From: Stenotrophomonas nematodicola | Lineage (GTDB): Bacteria > Pseudomonadota > Gammaproteobacteria > Xanthomonadales > Xanthomonadaceae | Assembly (NCBI RefSeq): GCF_009467805.1 | Contig: NZ_WIAY01000007.1 | Span: 62,001 to 126,000, forward strand | Direction: 5' to 3' | Length of the DNA stretch: 64,000 nt | In this document: piece after piece, positions 50,392 through 61,307 of the stretch | Layout: each line of letters starts with the position of its first letter | Numbering within the stretch: the stretch's first letter is position 1 | Position numbers and translations under genes: made by a program | The notes under the pieces: generated by a model | The model's database searches: none | The model's input: the letters and a program-made list of their open reading frames with translations, nothing else | Told to the model about the DNA's origin: nothing

Positions 50392-51834
50392 TCAGCGGCG
50401 CGGGGTGCCGTCTGCGGGGCTGGCGTCGTCCTCGCCGTCGCTGTCGTCGAAATCGACGATCACTTCGATGCCATCGTCGTGGATGGTGACTTCGTGGACA
50501 TCGGCGCGGACGTCCTCGACCTCGACCACCTCGACGGTGTCGCTGGCGTCGAGGATGGCGTACCCGGCAATGGCATCGCCCTGGTCCTCGTCGTCGTACG
50601 CGTCCTCGTCCTCATCATCGAAGGCGTTCGGGTCGAGCAGCTGGTAATGGCCGCCGGCCAGCAGCGCGTGGACGGCATCGCGGCCCTTGGCCGAGAGCTT
50701 CTGGTACAGCGGAGCGCCGAGCAGTTCGGTGGCGGCCAGCAGCTGGGCATCCTTCACCGACAGCGCGAACTCCAGGCCGCTGCAGTACAGGCTGGCACCG
50801 CGCTTGGCGCGCCGCCAGGCCATGCGCGACCAGGGGTGGCGCTGCAGCGCCAGGCCAGCGCCGAGGGCGGCAGCGACCTCTTCGGGCGGCACCGGTTCGC
50901 CGTGCGCCATCACTTCGCCGGCGGCGCGGTAGGTGGTGATGAAGCGGCCGAACCAGTCGCCGAGCTTGTCCGGGTCGTTCATGCGGATGGCATTGAGCGC
51001 GGCAACCACGCGGTTCATGGCGACCACGTCGATTTCGTTCGGGTCTTCGGGCACCTTCAGGTCCGGGTCCTGGTACCGGATGGACTCATCGGCATCCATG
51101 ATCAGGGTGTCGAGGTAGTCGCTGATCAGTTCGGCCGAGGCCGGGGCGCGCATGCCGAAGGAGAAGGTCAGGCAGGGGTCTTCGGCAACGCCGTTGTGCG
51201 GGACGTTCGGCGGCAGGTACAGCATGTCGCCCGGGGCCAGCACCCAGTCGTGGGTCGGCTTGAAGCGGCGCAGCAGCTTCAGTTCGACGTCGTCGCGGAA
51301 ATCCAGCGGCGGACGCTTGCCCTTGATCGATTCGCTGGCGTCGATCTGCCAGCGGCGGTGGCCGTAGCCCTGCAGCAGGAACACGTCGTACTGGTCGACG
51401 TGGGCGCCGACCGAGCCACCGGTGGCGGCGAAGCTGATCATCACATCGTCCATGCGCCAGCGCGGCAGGAAGTCGAAGTGGCCGACCAGGGCGCGCACGT
51501 CCGGGTCCCACTTGTCGACGTCCTGCACCAGCAGCGTCCAGTCATGGTCGGGCATGCCGGGGAATTCTTCTTCCTGGAACGGGCCAGTGCGCACGGTCCA
51601 GCCGTCGGTGGCGCGGTCATGGCTGATCAGGCGGGCCAGGGCGCCTTCTTCGCAGGCCAGGCCGGCCAGATCTTCCGGCTGCACGGGGGTCTGGAAGTCG
51701 GGGAAAGCGCCGCGGATCAGCAGGGGGCGCTTCTGCCAGTAGTCGCGCAGGAAGGTAGCGGCGGGCATGCCCAGCGGGAGGCCGGGGCGGGCCTGGATTT
51801 CGATGACGGGGGTCTTGGTCTTGCGGGCGGCCAT
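50392..51834 (-). CDS. RoxA/YcfD-type ribosomal oxygenase with acidic tail
   Basis: JmjC-fold cupin oxygenase using Fe(II) and 2-oxoglutarate; the E. coli homologue RoxA (YcfD) hydroxylates Arg81 of ribosomal protein L16. 480 residues here against 373 there. Metal ligands appear in GGSVGAHVDQYDVFLLQ (HxD) and NVPHNGVAED (His). The start FLRDYWQKRPLLIRGAFPDF is characteristic. The extra length is mainly a very acidic C-terminal tail of about 80 residues (DDEDEDAYDDEDQGD and following). ATG at 51834. The GNAT fusion follows after 2 nt. Confidence 0.9.
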   Translation of the reverse strand: MAARKTKTPVIEIQARPGLPLGMPAATFLRDYWQKRPLLIRGAFPDFQTPVQPEDLAGLACEEGALARLISHDRATDGWTVRTGPFQEEEFPGMPDHDWTLLVQDVDKWDPDVRALVGHFDFLPRWRMDDVMISFAATGGSVGAHVDQYDVFLLQGYGHRRWQIDASESIKGKRPPLDFRDDVELKLLRRFKPTHDWVLAPGDMLYLPPNVPHNGVAEDPCLTFSFGMRAPASAELISDYLDTLIMDADESIRYQDPDLKVPEDPNEIDVVAMNRVVAALNAIRMNDPDKLGDWFGRFITTYRAAGEVMAHGEPVPPEEVAAALGAGLALQRHPWSRMAWRRAKRGASLYCSGLEFALSVKDAQLLAATELLGAPLYQKLSAKGRDAVHALLAGGHYQLLDPNAFDDEDEDAYDDEDQGDAIAGYAILDASDTVEVVEVEDVRADVHEVTIHDDGIEVIVDFDDSDGEDDASPADGTPRR

Positions 51835-52224
51835 GCGGGAATCCTTGGAGCGTCTAGACGGAATGAGGGGGCGCAGCGGGTCACGCGCGCCGGCACGGCT
51901 ATTGTCCGCTGGTTGGGCGGGATGTGCACCTGCGGTGGGATGTCGCGTACCGCCGGCGCGTTGCGTGCTGCGAGCTGGTGCGGGGCCGGGTGGCAGTCGT
52001 CGGCACGCGCAGAGCATTGGCGCCTCGTTGCGACGTCCCCGGAGGATTTGCCGCACGCGCGGCGGGTGAGAGCCGCACACCGCACGGCCCGGCAGTTGTT
52101 TTTTGATCTTCCCTACCCGCCGGCCCTGAACCTGTACCCCATCAGCGAAAGGCTGTTCGCGCAAAAAAGAAGGGCACCGGAAACTCCGATGCCCTGCTGG
52201 GTTACAGGCGATGAAACGGCGGAA
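51835..52224. other. Intergenic region between purB and roxA (390 bp)
   Basis: No supported gene. It contains the purB terminator (52163-52195) at one end and must contain the roxA promoter at the other. Open frames of 60-120 codons cross it but have no ribosome site or recognisable product. No REP element or tRNA is visible. Confidence 0.55.
52163..52195 (-). terminator. Intrinsic terminator of purB
   Basis: Minus strand: AGGGCATCGGA, loop GTT, TCCGGTGCCCT (one G-T pair), then TCTTTTTT. It begins 29 nt past the purB stop. Confidence 0.9.
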
Positions 52225-53628
<1,404 letters not shown>

Positions 53629-54957
53629 CTACGCTGCCCCGGCGGTTCCGGCGGGTTCGGCTGCCATCCGTACGGTCACTGCCTGGATGCGGTGGCCCGC
53701 CATGCGCTTGACCGTGAAGGTGTGGCCGTCGATCTGCAGCTGATCGCCCTCCTCGGGCAGGCGCTGCAACTGGTGGACGATCAGCCCGCCAACCGAATTC
53801 AGGTGCTCGGGGGCGTCCAGGTCATGGCCCAGCAGCCGTTCCAGGCGGAAGATCGAGGTCGAGCCGGCCACCAGCAGGGTGCCGTCCGCGCCACGGGTGG
53901 GCGCGTCCTTGACGATGTGCGGGTGCTCGTCCTCGATGTCGCCGACCACCACTTCGAGCAGGTCTTCCAGGGTGAAGTAGCCCAGGATGCGGCCATGCTC
54001 CTCCACGCACAGCGCCAGATGGGTGGTGCCGGTGCGGAAACGCTCCAGCACCAGCGGCACCGGGGTTTCCAGGGCGATCAGGTTGGCAGGGCGCAGCAGG
54101 GGGCGCAGATCGCCGGTCGGCTTGCCACGCGCGATCTCCACCAGCAGGTCCTTCATGTGCAGGATGCCCAGCACCTCCTCGCCATCGCGGTCGAACCACG
54201 GATAGCGGCTGTAGCGGCTCTCGGCGAATTCGGCCATCACCTCGTCCAGGCCCATACCATCGCGGAACGCGCGCAGGTGGTCGCGCGAGCGCATCAGGTC
54301 GCCCGCCACCAGCTCGGGCAGTTCCAGCGCGTGGCTCATCAGCGTCAGGTCGTGGTCCGGTGCATCGCCGGTCGGCTGCTGGCGGCCGACGATCAGCTTC
54401 AGCTCCTCGCGCGAATAGCGGTGCGAGGTGTGTTCAACGTCGCCCCAGCCGGCCAGTCGCAGCAGGGCATTGGCGCTGTTGTTGAGCAGCCAGATCGCCG
54501 GGTACATCGCCCAGTAGAACAGGTAGAGCGGGGCGGCGGTCCACAGCGACATGCGGTCGGGGCGGCGGATCGCCATCGACTTGGGCGCCAGTTCGCCGAG
54601 CACAATGTGCAGGAACGAAATCACGCTGAAGGCGATGATGAAGGCGGTCAGGCGCGAGGCATCCGCGCTCATGCCCACCGCGTCGAACAGCGGCTGGAGC
54701 AGGTGCGCGAAGGCAGGCTCGCCCACCCAGCCCAGGCCCAGCGAGGACAGGGTGATGCCGAGCTGGCAGGCCGACAGATAGGCGTCCAGGTGCGAATGCA
54801 CGTTGAGCAGCAGGCGGCCGCGCCAACCGTGCTGTGCGGCCAGGCCCACCGCCTGGGTATGGCGTAGTTTGACCAGGGCGAACTCGGCGGCAACGAAGAA
54901 GCCGTTGAGCAGCACCAGGCCGAAGGCCAGCAGCAGAAGGAGCAGATTGCCGATCAT
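53629..54957 (-). CDS. CNNM/CorC (HlyC)-family membrane protein with CBS pair
   Basis: A 442-residue inner-membrane protein of the CNNM/YtfL type, often labelled hemolysin but probably a Mg2+/Co2+ or polyamine exporter. The DUF21 membrane domain (residues 1-190) includes GFFVAAEFALVKLR and GITLSSLGLGWVGEPAF. Two CBS domains follow (about 210-335: SRYPWFDRDGEEVLGILHMK, CVEEHGRILGYFTLEDLLE). A CorC_HlyC domain closes the chain (VAGSTSIFRLERLLG, LNSVGGLIVHQL). The gene starts at ATG 54957, divergent from fumC. Confidence 0.92.
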   Translation of the reverse strand: MIGNLLLLLLAFGLVLLNGFFVAAEFALVKLRHTQAVGLAAQHGWRGRLLLNVHSHLDAYLSACQLGITLSSLGLGWVGEPAFAHLLQPLFDAVGMSADASRLTAFIIAFSVISFLHIVLGELAPKSMAIRRPDRMSLWTAAPLYLFYWAMYPAIWLLNNSANALLRLAGWGDVEHTSHRYSREELKLIVGRQQPTGDAPDHDLTLMSHALELPELVAGDLMRSRDHLRAFRDGMGLDEVMAEFAESRYSRYPWFDRDGEEVLGILHMKDLLVEIARGKPTGDLRPLLRPANLIALETPVPLVLERFRTGTTHLALCVEEHGRILGYFTLEDLLEVVVGDIEDEHPHIVKDAPTRGADGTLLVAGSTSIFRLERLLGHDLDAPEHLNSVGGLIVHQLQRLPEEGDQLQIDGHTFTVKRMAGHRIQAVTVRMAAEPAGTAGAA

Positions 54958-55132
54958 GGTCGGCCCCGCGATGGCGTCGTCATCGGCATGGCGGTGTACA
55001 GGCCGGCGCGCGGCGCGGGCAGCGGTGCGTGCGCGTCGGCACGCCCGGAACTACTGTCGGGGTCGTCACCCATCGGGGCGGAGTGCTTTCTGAATGGACG
55101 TGGATTCCGAGTCTAGCCGATGAGTGGCACGC

Positions 55133-55162
55133 TTGGGTTTCATCGCGGCATCGGAGTATCGT
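55133..55162 (+). promoter_or_regulatory. Weak promoter candidate for fumC
   Basis: TTGGGT (55133-55138), 18 nt, TATCGT (55157-55162), about 80 nt before the fumC ATG. Modest match only; it is the best I can find in the 287-bp divergent gap. Confidence 0.3.
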
Positions 55163-55244
55163 GCGCAGAGCCGCCAGCCAGGGAATCGGGCCCGTTGCCA
55201 GCCGCCATTCCCTTTCCACACTGAAAGAATCGCGGAGTCATGCA

Positions 55245-56657
<1,413 letters not shown>

Positions 56658-56669
56658 TCCCTGTTGTGA

Positions 56670-56694
56670 AGGAGCCGACCCACGGTCGGCTCCT
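56670..56694. repeat. REP-like hairpin between converging fumC and DUF2884-type gene
   Basis: AGGAGCCGACC (56670-56680), loop CAC, GGTCGGCTCCT (56684-56694): perfect 11-bp stem. The GAGCCGACC core is a second palindrome subtype, distinct from the TGCCGGCC type. Likely bidirectional terminator. Confidence 0.75.
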
Positions 56695-56699
56695 CCTGT

Positions 56700-57125
56700 T
56701 CAGTGCCGGTCTGCCTGCAGGTTGTCGAAGGTCTCGGTGTAATCCTTGAACTCCGGGATGCGCGCGACCAGATCCGGCGGGATCGGCTGCATGCCCTCGG
56801 GCACCTGGATCCTGACCGAGCGCTTGGCCGGGTCCGGTGCGGCATCGGTCAGCGTGTTCTGACGCAGCACCTGCAGCTGACCGAACATCTGCTGCAGCAG
56901 GGCCTGCTGGCTGGCATCCAGCGGAATCTCGATCTCGTCGATCTTCATGTGGCCGTTCGGCAGCACGATGATGTTCGGCGCGGGTGCGCGGCGCACGGTG
57001 AGCATGCCGTCGCTGACGGTGATCTTCGGCTTGCTGCGCTCGGCGCGATGATTGCGGTACTCCTGGTCGCAGCCGGTGGCGGCCAGGCAGAACAGGGCGA
57101 ACAGCAGCAGGCACAGCTTCTTCAT
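56700..57125 (-). CDS. DUF2884-like lipoprotein (YggN paralogue)
   Basis: A 141-residue lipoprotein: signal peptide KKLCLLLFALFCLAATGC (lipobox Cys19), then ITVSDGMLTVRRAPAPNIIV and HMKIDEIEIPLDASQQALLQ. The second stretch parallels VNGENVPLDAAQRALMLDY in the next gene upstream, so the two are probably distant paralogues of the DUF2884/YggN family. Function unknown; periplasmic or outer-membrane location inferred. It has its own -10 candidate, and a hairpin separates it from the upstream gene. The stop lies close to the fumC hairpin. Confidence 0.75.
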   Translation of the reverse strand: MKKLCLLLFALFCLAATGCDQEYRNHRAERSKPKITVSDGMLTVRRAPAPNIIVLPNGHMKIDEIEIPLDASQQALLQQMFGQLQVLRQNTLTDAAPDPAKRSVRIQVPEGMQPIPPDLVARIPEFKDYTETFDNLQADRH

Positions 57126-57154
57126 GAGCAGGCAACGCACGTGGGGGGAGCCTG

Positions 57155-57160
57155 ATTGTA
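57155..57160 (-). promoter_or_regulatory. -10 candidate for the downstream DUF2884-like gene
   Basis: TACAAT on the minus strand, 29 nt before the ATG at 57125. No good -35. Confidence 0.35.
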
Positions 57161-57182
57161 GTCCTCCCCCCGCGCGACGGGG

Positions 57183-57211
57183 CCGGCCTGCGACCGAACG
57201 TCGCAGGCCGG
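57183..57211. terminator. Hairpin after the first DUF2884 gene
   Basis: CCGGCCTGCGAC (57183-57194), loop CGAAC, GTCGCAGGCCGG (57200-57211): perfect 12-bp stem directly after the stop at 57218. It probably ends the YtrA operon transcript, with partial read-through possible. Confidence 0.7.
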
Positions 57212-57217
57212 GGTCGC

Positions 57218-57790
57218 TTACTTGCCGCAGTCGTCGATGTCGGACTGGTCCATCGTGGCGTAGGGTTTGAAGGCCGGCACTGCTGCCGCCAGCGCCTGCT
57301 GGCGCGCCATCATGCCCGGCAGCAGGCCGCACAGCTTCTTCGCCTCGGCCTCGATCTTGGCCGCCTCGGCGTTGACGCGTTCCTCGATGCCCTGCGTATC
57401 GCCGGAGAAAATGCCCTTGAGCGCCTCGCTGGCCGCCTTCACGCCCAGTCCGGCCCCGGCCACGCCGATGTCCATGCCGGCGCCTGCAAGGGCTTCCACC
57501 TGCTTGCGGTAGTCCAGCATCAGCGCACGCTGGGCTGCGTCCAGCGGCACGTTCTCGCCGTTGACCAGGAAATCGCCCTGCGGCGTGATCTCGGCCTTGA
57601 TGTTGTTGCCGTCGGACACGGAGATGTTGCCCTGCGCGATCTCCCTGCGCGCCTTGTCGGTGGCTTCCTGCACCTTCTGGCCGATGGACGCGGTGTCCAG
57701 CTCGGCGGCGGCCTTGTCCTTGTCGTGGTTGCCGCAGGCCGCCAGGGGCAGGCACAGCAGCAGTGCGGGCAGCAGCAGTCGGGTATTCAT
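57218..57790 (-). CDS. DUF2884 (YggN-like) lipoprotein
   Basis: A 190-residue lipoprotein of the DUF2884/YggN family, unknown function. Signal peptide MNTRLLLPALLLCLPLAAC with lipobox Cys19. Conserved parts are GDFLVNGENVPLDAAQRALM, then a Gly/Ala-rich helix pair (AGAGMDIGVAGAGLGVKAAS) and two Cys near the C-terminus (KKLCGLLPG, IDDCGK). It lies 32 nt downstream of the DUF4097 gene and is the probable last gene of the YtrA-controlled operon. Confidence 0.82.
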   Translation of the reverse strand: MNTRLLLPALLLCLPLAACGNHDKDKAAAELDTASIGQKVQEATDKARREIAQGNISVSDGNNIKAEITPQGDFLVNGENVPLDAAQRALMLDYRKQVEALAGAGMDIGVAGAGLGVKAASEALKGIFSGDTQGIEERVNAEAAKIEAEAKKLCGLLPGMMARQQALAAAVPAFKPYATMDQSDIDDCGK

Positions 57791-57822
57791 ATGCTCGGTT
57801 CCGTCGTTGGAAAGGGAAAGCC

Positions 57823-58707
57823 TTACTTGCCGCGGGGCAGGGTGATGCGACCGCCGATGCCGCTGTGACGGACATCGCCGCTGCCACTGTGGTTCACCGT
57901 GAGGTCGCCGCGGACGTCACGGACGGTGATGTCGCCGGAGCCGTGCCGATCCACGCTGACGCTGCCGCCGATATCACGCAGTTCCACCTCGCCGGAGCCC
58001 ACGGTGCCTACGCGGGCGCTGCCCTTGACCTGGCGTGCCTCGATGTTGCCCGAGCCAAGCACACCGATCTCGACGTCGCCGCCGACCCCGTCCAGCTCGA
58101 CATCGCCGGAGCCGACATTGCCGACCGTGGCGGTGCCGCGCACGTTGCGTCCCTTGAAGTCGCCCGAGCCGAGGTTGAGCAGGTTGAGCGAGCCGGCACC
58201 GTCCAGCGTGATGTCGCCCGAACCGACCGCCGCAGTGACCCGTCCCTTGATGTCCTTCAGCGTCACATCGCCCGAGCCGACATCGGCGCTGGCCGAATGC
58301 AGGCCGGTGCCGCTGGCGTCACCGGAGCCGACCTTGAACTGCACCAGCACGGTGTCCGGCACGCTGCCGCGCAGGTCCAGGTAAGCGTAGCGGTTGCCGC
58401 CCAGCGAGAGGCCGCCGCGCTGTTCGCGCTGCAGCCGCACCACCAGCGTGTCGCCGGATTTCTGCTGGGTCACGGTCAGGTCGCGCAGCAGGTCCTCGGC
58501 GGACGCGCAGGCGCGGCCGCCAAGCTTGGCGGGGCCGGTGCCGGCGGTCAGTACCAGATCATGCTGGTTGACCTCGAACACCACCGCCTTGGCACCGGCC
58601 AGGTCGAGTGTCAGGTCGCGCGGTGCAGTGAACCTGCACTGTGGCGTGTCGGCCAGCGCGGTCAGCGGCAGCAACAGCAGGGAAGCAACGGCAAGGGTAC
58701 GCAGCAT
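57823..58707 (-). CDS. Exported DUF4097-type repeat protein (GSGD beta-solenoid)
   Basis: A 294-residue exported protein (signal peptide MLRTLAVASLLLLPLTALA). From about residue 125 on there are nine repeats of about 18-20 residues built on x-GSG(D/N/E)-x (for example VGSGDVTLKDIKG, LGSGDFKGRNVRG, VGSGEVELRDIGG). This predicts a right-handed beta-solenoid like DUF4097/head-GIN-domain proteins. Location is periplasm or surface. It lies between the ABC permease gene (24-nt gap) and the DUF2884 gene, and is presumably co-regulated by the YtrA-type repressor. Confidence 0.82.
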   Translation of the reverse strand: MLRTLAVASLLLLPLTALADTPQCRFTAPRDLTLDLAGAKAVVFEVNQHDLVLTAGTGPAKLGGRACASAEDLLRDLTVTQQKSGDTLVVRLQREQRGGLSLGGNRYAYLDLRGSVPDTVLVQFKVGSGDASGTGLHSASADVGSGDVTLKDIKGRVTAAVGSGDITLDGAGSLNLLNLGSGDFKGRNVRGTATVGNVGSGDVELDGVGGDVEIGVLGSGNIEARQVKGSARVGTVGSGEVELRDIGGSVSVDRHGSGDITVRDVRGDLTVNHSGSGDVRHSGIGGRITLPRGK

Positions 58708-58731
58708 GGGACGGTCCTCGACAGGGCAGAG

Positions 58732-59754
58732 TCAGATTTCACCGGCGCGACGGCGCAGGCGGATGGCGATGATCAGGAACGCGATACCGACGACCGCGCC
58801 GATCCACACTTCGGGCTGCTGCAGCGTGGACAGGTGCTGCGCAGGCGACAGCATGCTGACCAGCTGATCGGAACCGGTGATCCGGCCCGGTGCGTTGTAG
58901 GCGGCATCCACGCCGGGGAAGGTGCCCAGCAGCAGGCGCCCGACGATGTGGCCCCAGAACCAGCCACTGGTCAGGCCGAAGGCGGACATCAGGTTGGTGC
59001 TGCTGACCACGATGCCGGCGAACAGCGGCAGCATCACCGCCCACAGGAACGGCTTGGACTTGGCCCAGGCCGAGCACATCAGCAGCCAGCCGACGGTCGG
59101 CAGCGCCCACAGCAGGTAGACCGGCAGGCGGGCGATGTAGCCGAGGATGATCGACAGCGGGCTGGCCGGTCCCCAGATCAGCGTCATCGGGTCACCGCCG
59201 TGGGCCAGCGCCACCACCGAGATGATTGCCAGGAAACCGAGCATCGTGACGGCGGCGGCGGCCACCGCGATCAGCGGAGCGATCACCAGCGCGCTGATGG
59301 CCTTGGCCAGGACGGTCTGGGTGTCGGACAGCGGCAGTGACTTCCAGAACAGGATGCTGCGGTCGCGGCGATCGTCGTACAGCGCACCCAGGCAGTAGAA
59401 GAACACCACGAAGGTGAGCACCACGAACGGCCAGCCGGAGCTGAGGAGCAGGGTCAGGTCGAGCGCGTTGGCCAGGTCGGCCATGTCCTTGGCGTCGAGC
59501 TGGCCGGTCAGCATGCCCAGGTCGAGGCCGTTGATGCTGACGTTCTTGTTGTCGACCAGCAGGCCGCCACTCTTGGCGGCGCGGTGCAGCGCGAACAGGC
59601 CGAACAGAATGCCGAGCAGGCTCATCAGCAGCGAGATGCCGCCGGCGATGAAGGGGGCGTACAGGAACCCGCCACGGTTCTCCCAGTACTCGCGCTTGAG
59701 CATCCACTTGAACGTGCTGGCCTTGCTGATCGGGTGATAGTGGACGGTGTTCAT
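58732..59754 (-). CDS. ABC transporter permease (YtrC/D-like)
   Basis: A 340-residue integral membrane subunit with about six helices and a large loop between the first two (residues 45-105), as in ABC-2-type permeases. An N-terminal amphipathic start precedes the first helix (FKWMLKREYWENRGGFLYAP). DDRRDRSILFWKSLPLSDTQ is the cytoplasmic coupling region found in YtrC/D-like proteins. Start overlaps the ATPase gene by 4 nt. Substrate unknown; exporters of this type often relate to envelope or peptide-antibiotic stress. Confidence 0.88.
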   Translation of the reverse strand: MNTVHYHPISKASTFKWMLKREYWENRGGFLYAPFIAGGISLLMSLLGILFGLFALHRAAKSGGLLVDNKNVSINGLDLGMLTGQLDAKDMADLANALDLTLLLSSGWPFVVLTFVVFFYCLGALYDDRRDRSILFWKSLPLSDTQTVLAKAISALVIAPLIAVAAAAVTMLGFLAIISVVALAHGGDPMTLIWGPASPLSIILGYIARLPVYLLWALPTVGWLLMCSAWAKSKPFLWAVMLPLFAGIVVSSTNLMSAFGLTSGWFWGHIVGRLLLGTFPGVDAAYNAPGRITGSDQLVSMLSPAQHLSTLQQPEVWIGAVVGIAFLIIAIRLRRRAGEI

Positions 59755-60626
59755 GCGTAGGTTCCCTTCATGATGGCCACGAACAGGTCCGCCAGCCCCG
59801 GGCTGCGGATCTCGCCGAGCGTGGTGAGCTGATCGCGCGGCACGCCATCGAACAGCAGGACGGTCTTGCCGAACGGCAGGGCGCGTTCGTCGATCGGCTT
59901 CAGCGCGCGGGCCAGCTCCACCGTGTCGGCCGAGGCCAGCAGTTCGGTGTAGCGCTCGCCGATGTTCTCCATATCGGTGGTCAGGACGATGCGGCCGTCG
60001 CGGATGAACATGACATCGGTGAGGATGTGTTCGATCTCCTCGACCTGGTGGGTGGTGACGATGATGGTCTTCTGCTCGTCGAAGTAGTCCTCCAGCAGGC
60101 GCTGGTAGAACTCCTTGCGGTAGAGGATGTCCAGGCCCAGGGTCGGCTCGTCCAGCACAAGCACCTTGGCGTCGATGGCCATCACCAGCGCCAGGTGCAA
60201 CTGCACGATCATGCCTTTGGAGAGCTCGCGTACGCGCTGCCTCGGCTGAAGCTTGGTGCTGGCCAGGAAGCGTTCGCAGCGGGCGCGGTCGAAGCGCGGG
60301 TGCACCCCGGCAACGAAGTCGATCGCCTCGCGCACCTTCAGCCAGCGCGGCAGCACCGCGACGTCGGCGATGAAGCAGATGTCGTTCATCAGCGCGTTGC
60401 GCTGCGTGCGCGGGTCCATGCCCAGGACCTGCAGGTCGCCCTCGACACCGGTCAGGCCCAGCAGCGCCTTGAGCACCGTGGTCTTGCCGGCGCCATTGGG
60501 ACCGATCAGGCCGGTGATGCGGCCCGGTGCGATGGAGAAGCTGGTGTTGTCCAGCGCGAGCGTCTGCTTGTACGCCTTGCGCAGGCCACGTGCGGAGATG
60601 ACGACATCACTTGCAACGGCATTCAT
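59751..60626 (-). CDS. ABC transporter ATP-binding protein (YtrB-like)
   Basis: A 291-residue ATPase. Walker A is LIGPNGAGKTTVLKALL; the signature-like region is RELSKGMIVQLHLALVMAID, with SKGM in place of the LSGGQ motif; Walker B is VLVLDEPTLGLD; and the H-loop is IIVTTHQVEEIEHI. The altered signature is common in YtrB/antibiotic-type ATPases. It overlaps both the regulator gene and the permease gene by 4 nt, so stoichiometric co-translation is expected. Confidence 0.92.
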   Translation of the reverse strand: MNAVASDVVISARGLRKAYKQTLALDNTSFSIAPGRITGLIGPNGAGKTTVLKALLGLTGVEGDLQVLGMDPRTQRNALMNDICFIADVAVLPRWLKVREAIDFVAGVHPRFDRARCERFLASTKLQPRQRVRELSKGMIVQLHLALVMAIDAKVLVLDEPTLGLDILYRKEFYQRLLEDYFDEQKTIIVTTHQVEEIEHILTDVMFIRDGRIVLTTDMENIGERYTELLASADTVELARALKPIDERALPFGKTVLLFDGVPRDQLTTLGEIRSPGLADLFVAIMKGTYA

Positions 60627-60985
60627 GAGGATTTCCCCTGGGGCAGCAGATCGTCAAGGTTCAGGCCCAGGCGCTGGATGCGCTCGAGCACCAATGGCCA
60701 TTCTTCGTTGAGGAAGCGGTCGCGCTCGCTGCTGCGCAGCTGCGTGGCCGCTTCCTCGGTCATGAACATACCCAGGCCGCGGCGCTTCTCCACCAGGCCT
60801 TCATCAGCCAGTTCCTGGTAAGCGCGCGAGACGGTGATGGGGTTGAGCTGGTACTCGGCGGCGACCTGCCGGACCGAGGGCAGAGCATCGCCGGGCTTGA
60901 TGATGCCGTCGAGCATCATGGCGATGACGCGTTCCTTCAGCTGACGGTAGATCGGAGCGCCATCGCTCCATTGAATATCGCTCAT
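60623..60985 (-). CDS. GntR-family repressor, YtrA subfamily
   Basis: A 120-residue regulator with the short YtrA layout. The winged helix-turn-helix GDALPSVRQVAAEYQLNPIT and VSRAYQELADEGLVEKRRGL is followed by only a brief two-helix tail (LRSSERDRFLNEEWPLVLER). YtrA-type proteins repress the ABC operon they belong to. The operator is proposed at 61267-61290, upstream of the small first gene. ATG at 60985, 2 nt after the stop of that gene. Confidence 0.92.
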   Translation of the reverse strand: MSDIQWSDGAPIYRQLKERVIAMMLDGIIKPGDALPSVRQVAAEYQLNPITVSRAYQELADEGLVEKRRGLGMFMTEEAATQLRSSERDRFLNEEWPLVLERIQRLGLNLDDLLPQGKSS

Positions 60986-60987
60986 GG

Positions 60988-61242
60988 TCAGCTCCGTGGG
61001 TTCAGCGACTGTGCGAATGAGAAGTAAGGCATGGACAGGGAGCTGTGCAGCCGGCGGGGGGGGCGGGGGGCGCCGTCGGCGGTCCCTGCCTCGATGACAC
61101 CTGCGTCCTGCGGGCCTGCAAACGCACCGGAACCGGCGGAACTGCCGGCGTCATCCGAGGCGGGGGTGCCGAACCAGCCCAGCAGCAGCAGCGCGGACGC
61201 GGCCGTGAGGGTTTTGGCGGTGTGGTGGCGCATGCGGTTCAT
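60988..61242 (-). CDS. Small exported protein, first gene of the YtrA operon
   Basis: An 84-residue protein of unknown family. The N-terminal segment TLTAASALLLLGWFG works as a signal or anchor. The rest is Gly/Ala/Ser-rich and then basic and proline-rich (APRPPRRLHSS), ending in SMPYFSFAQSLNPRS. The ATG at 61242 has a GGGGAA site 7 nt upstream; a longer frame has none. Only 2 nt separate it from the regulator gene, and the promoter-operator lies about 30 nt before it. It may be a sensor, a substrate, or simply a leader. Confidence 0.65.
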   Translation of the reverse strand: MNRMRHHTAKTLTAASALLLLGWFGTPASDDAGSSAGSGAFAGPQDAGVIEAGTADGAPRPPRRLHSSLSMPYFSFAQSLNPRS

Positions 61243-61266
61243 GGGCTTCCCCTGTCTCAGGTGACT

Positions 61267-61307
61267 GGTGTTGTATGCAACTATAACACCGGCACGCCGA
61301 AGATCAA
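61267..61307 (-). promoter_or_regulatory. Promoter with overlapping YtrA-type operator
   Basis: Minus strand: -35 TTGATC (61307-61302), 16 nt, -10 TATAGT (61285-61280). Over the -10 lies the dyad GGTG-N16-CACC (61267-61270 with 61287-61290); the arms extend to GGTGTTGTA and TATAACACC. GGTG-N16-CACC is the motif I recall being reported for a YtrA regulator in Xanthomonas citri. Bound repressor would block the -10. Confidence 0.75.
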
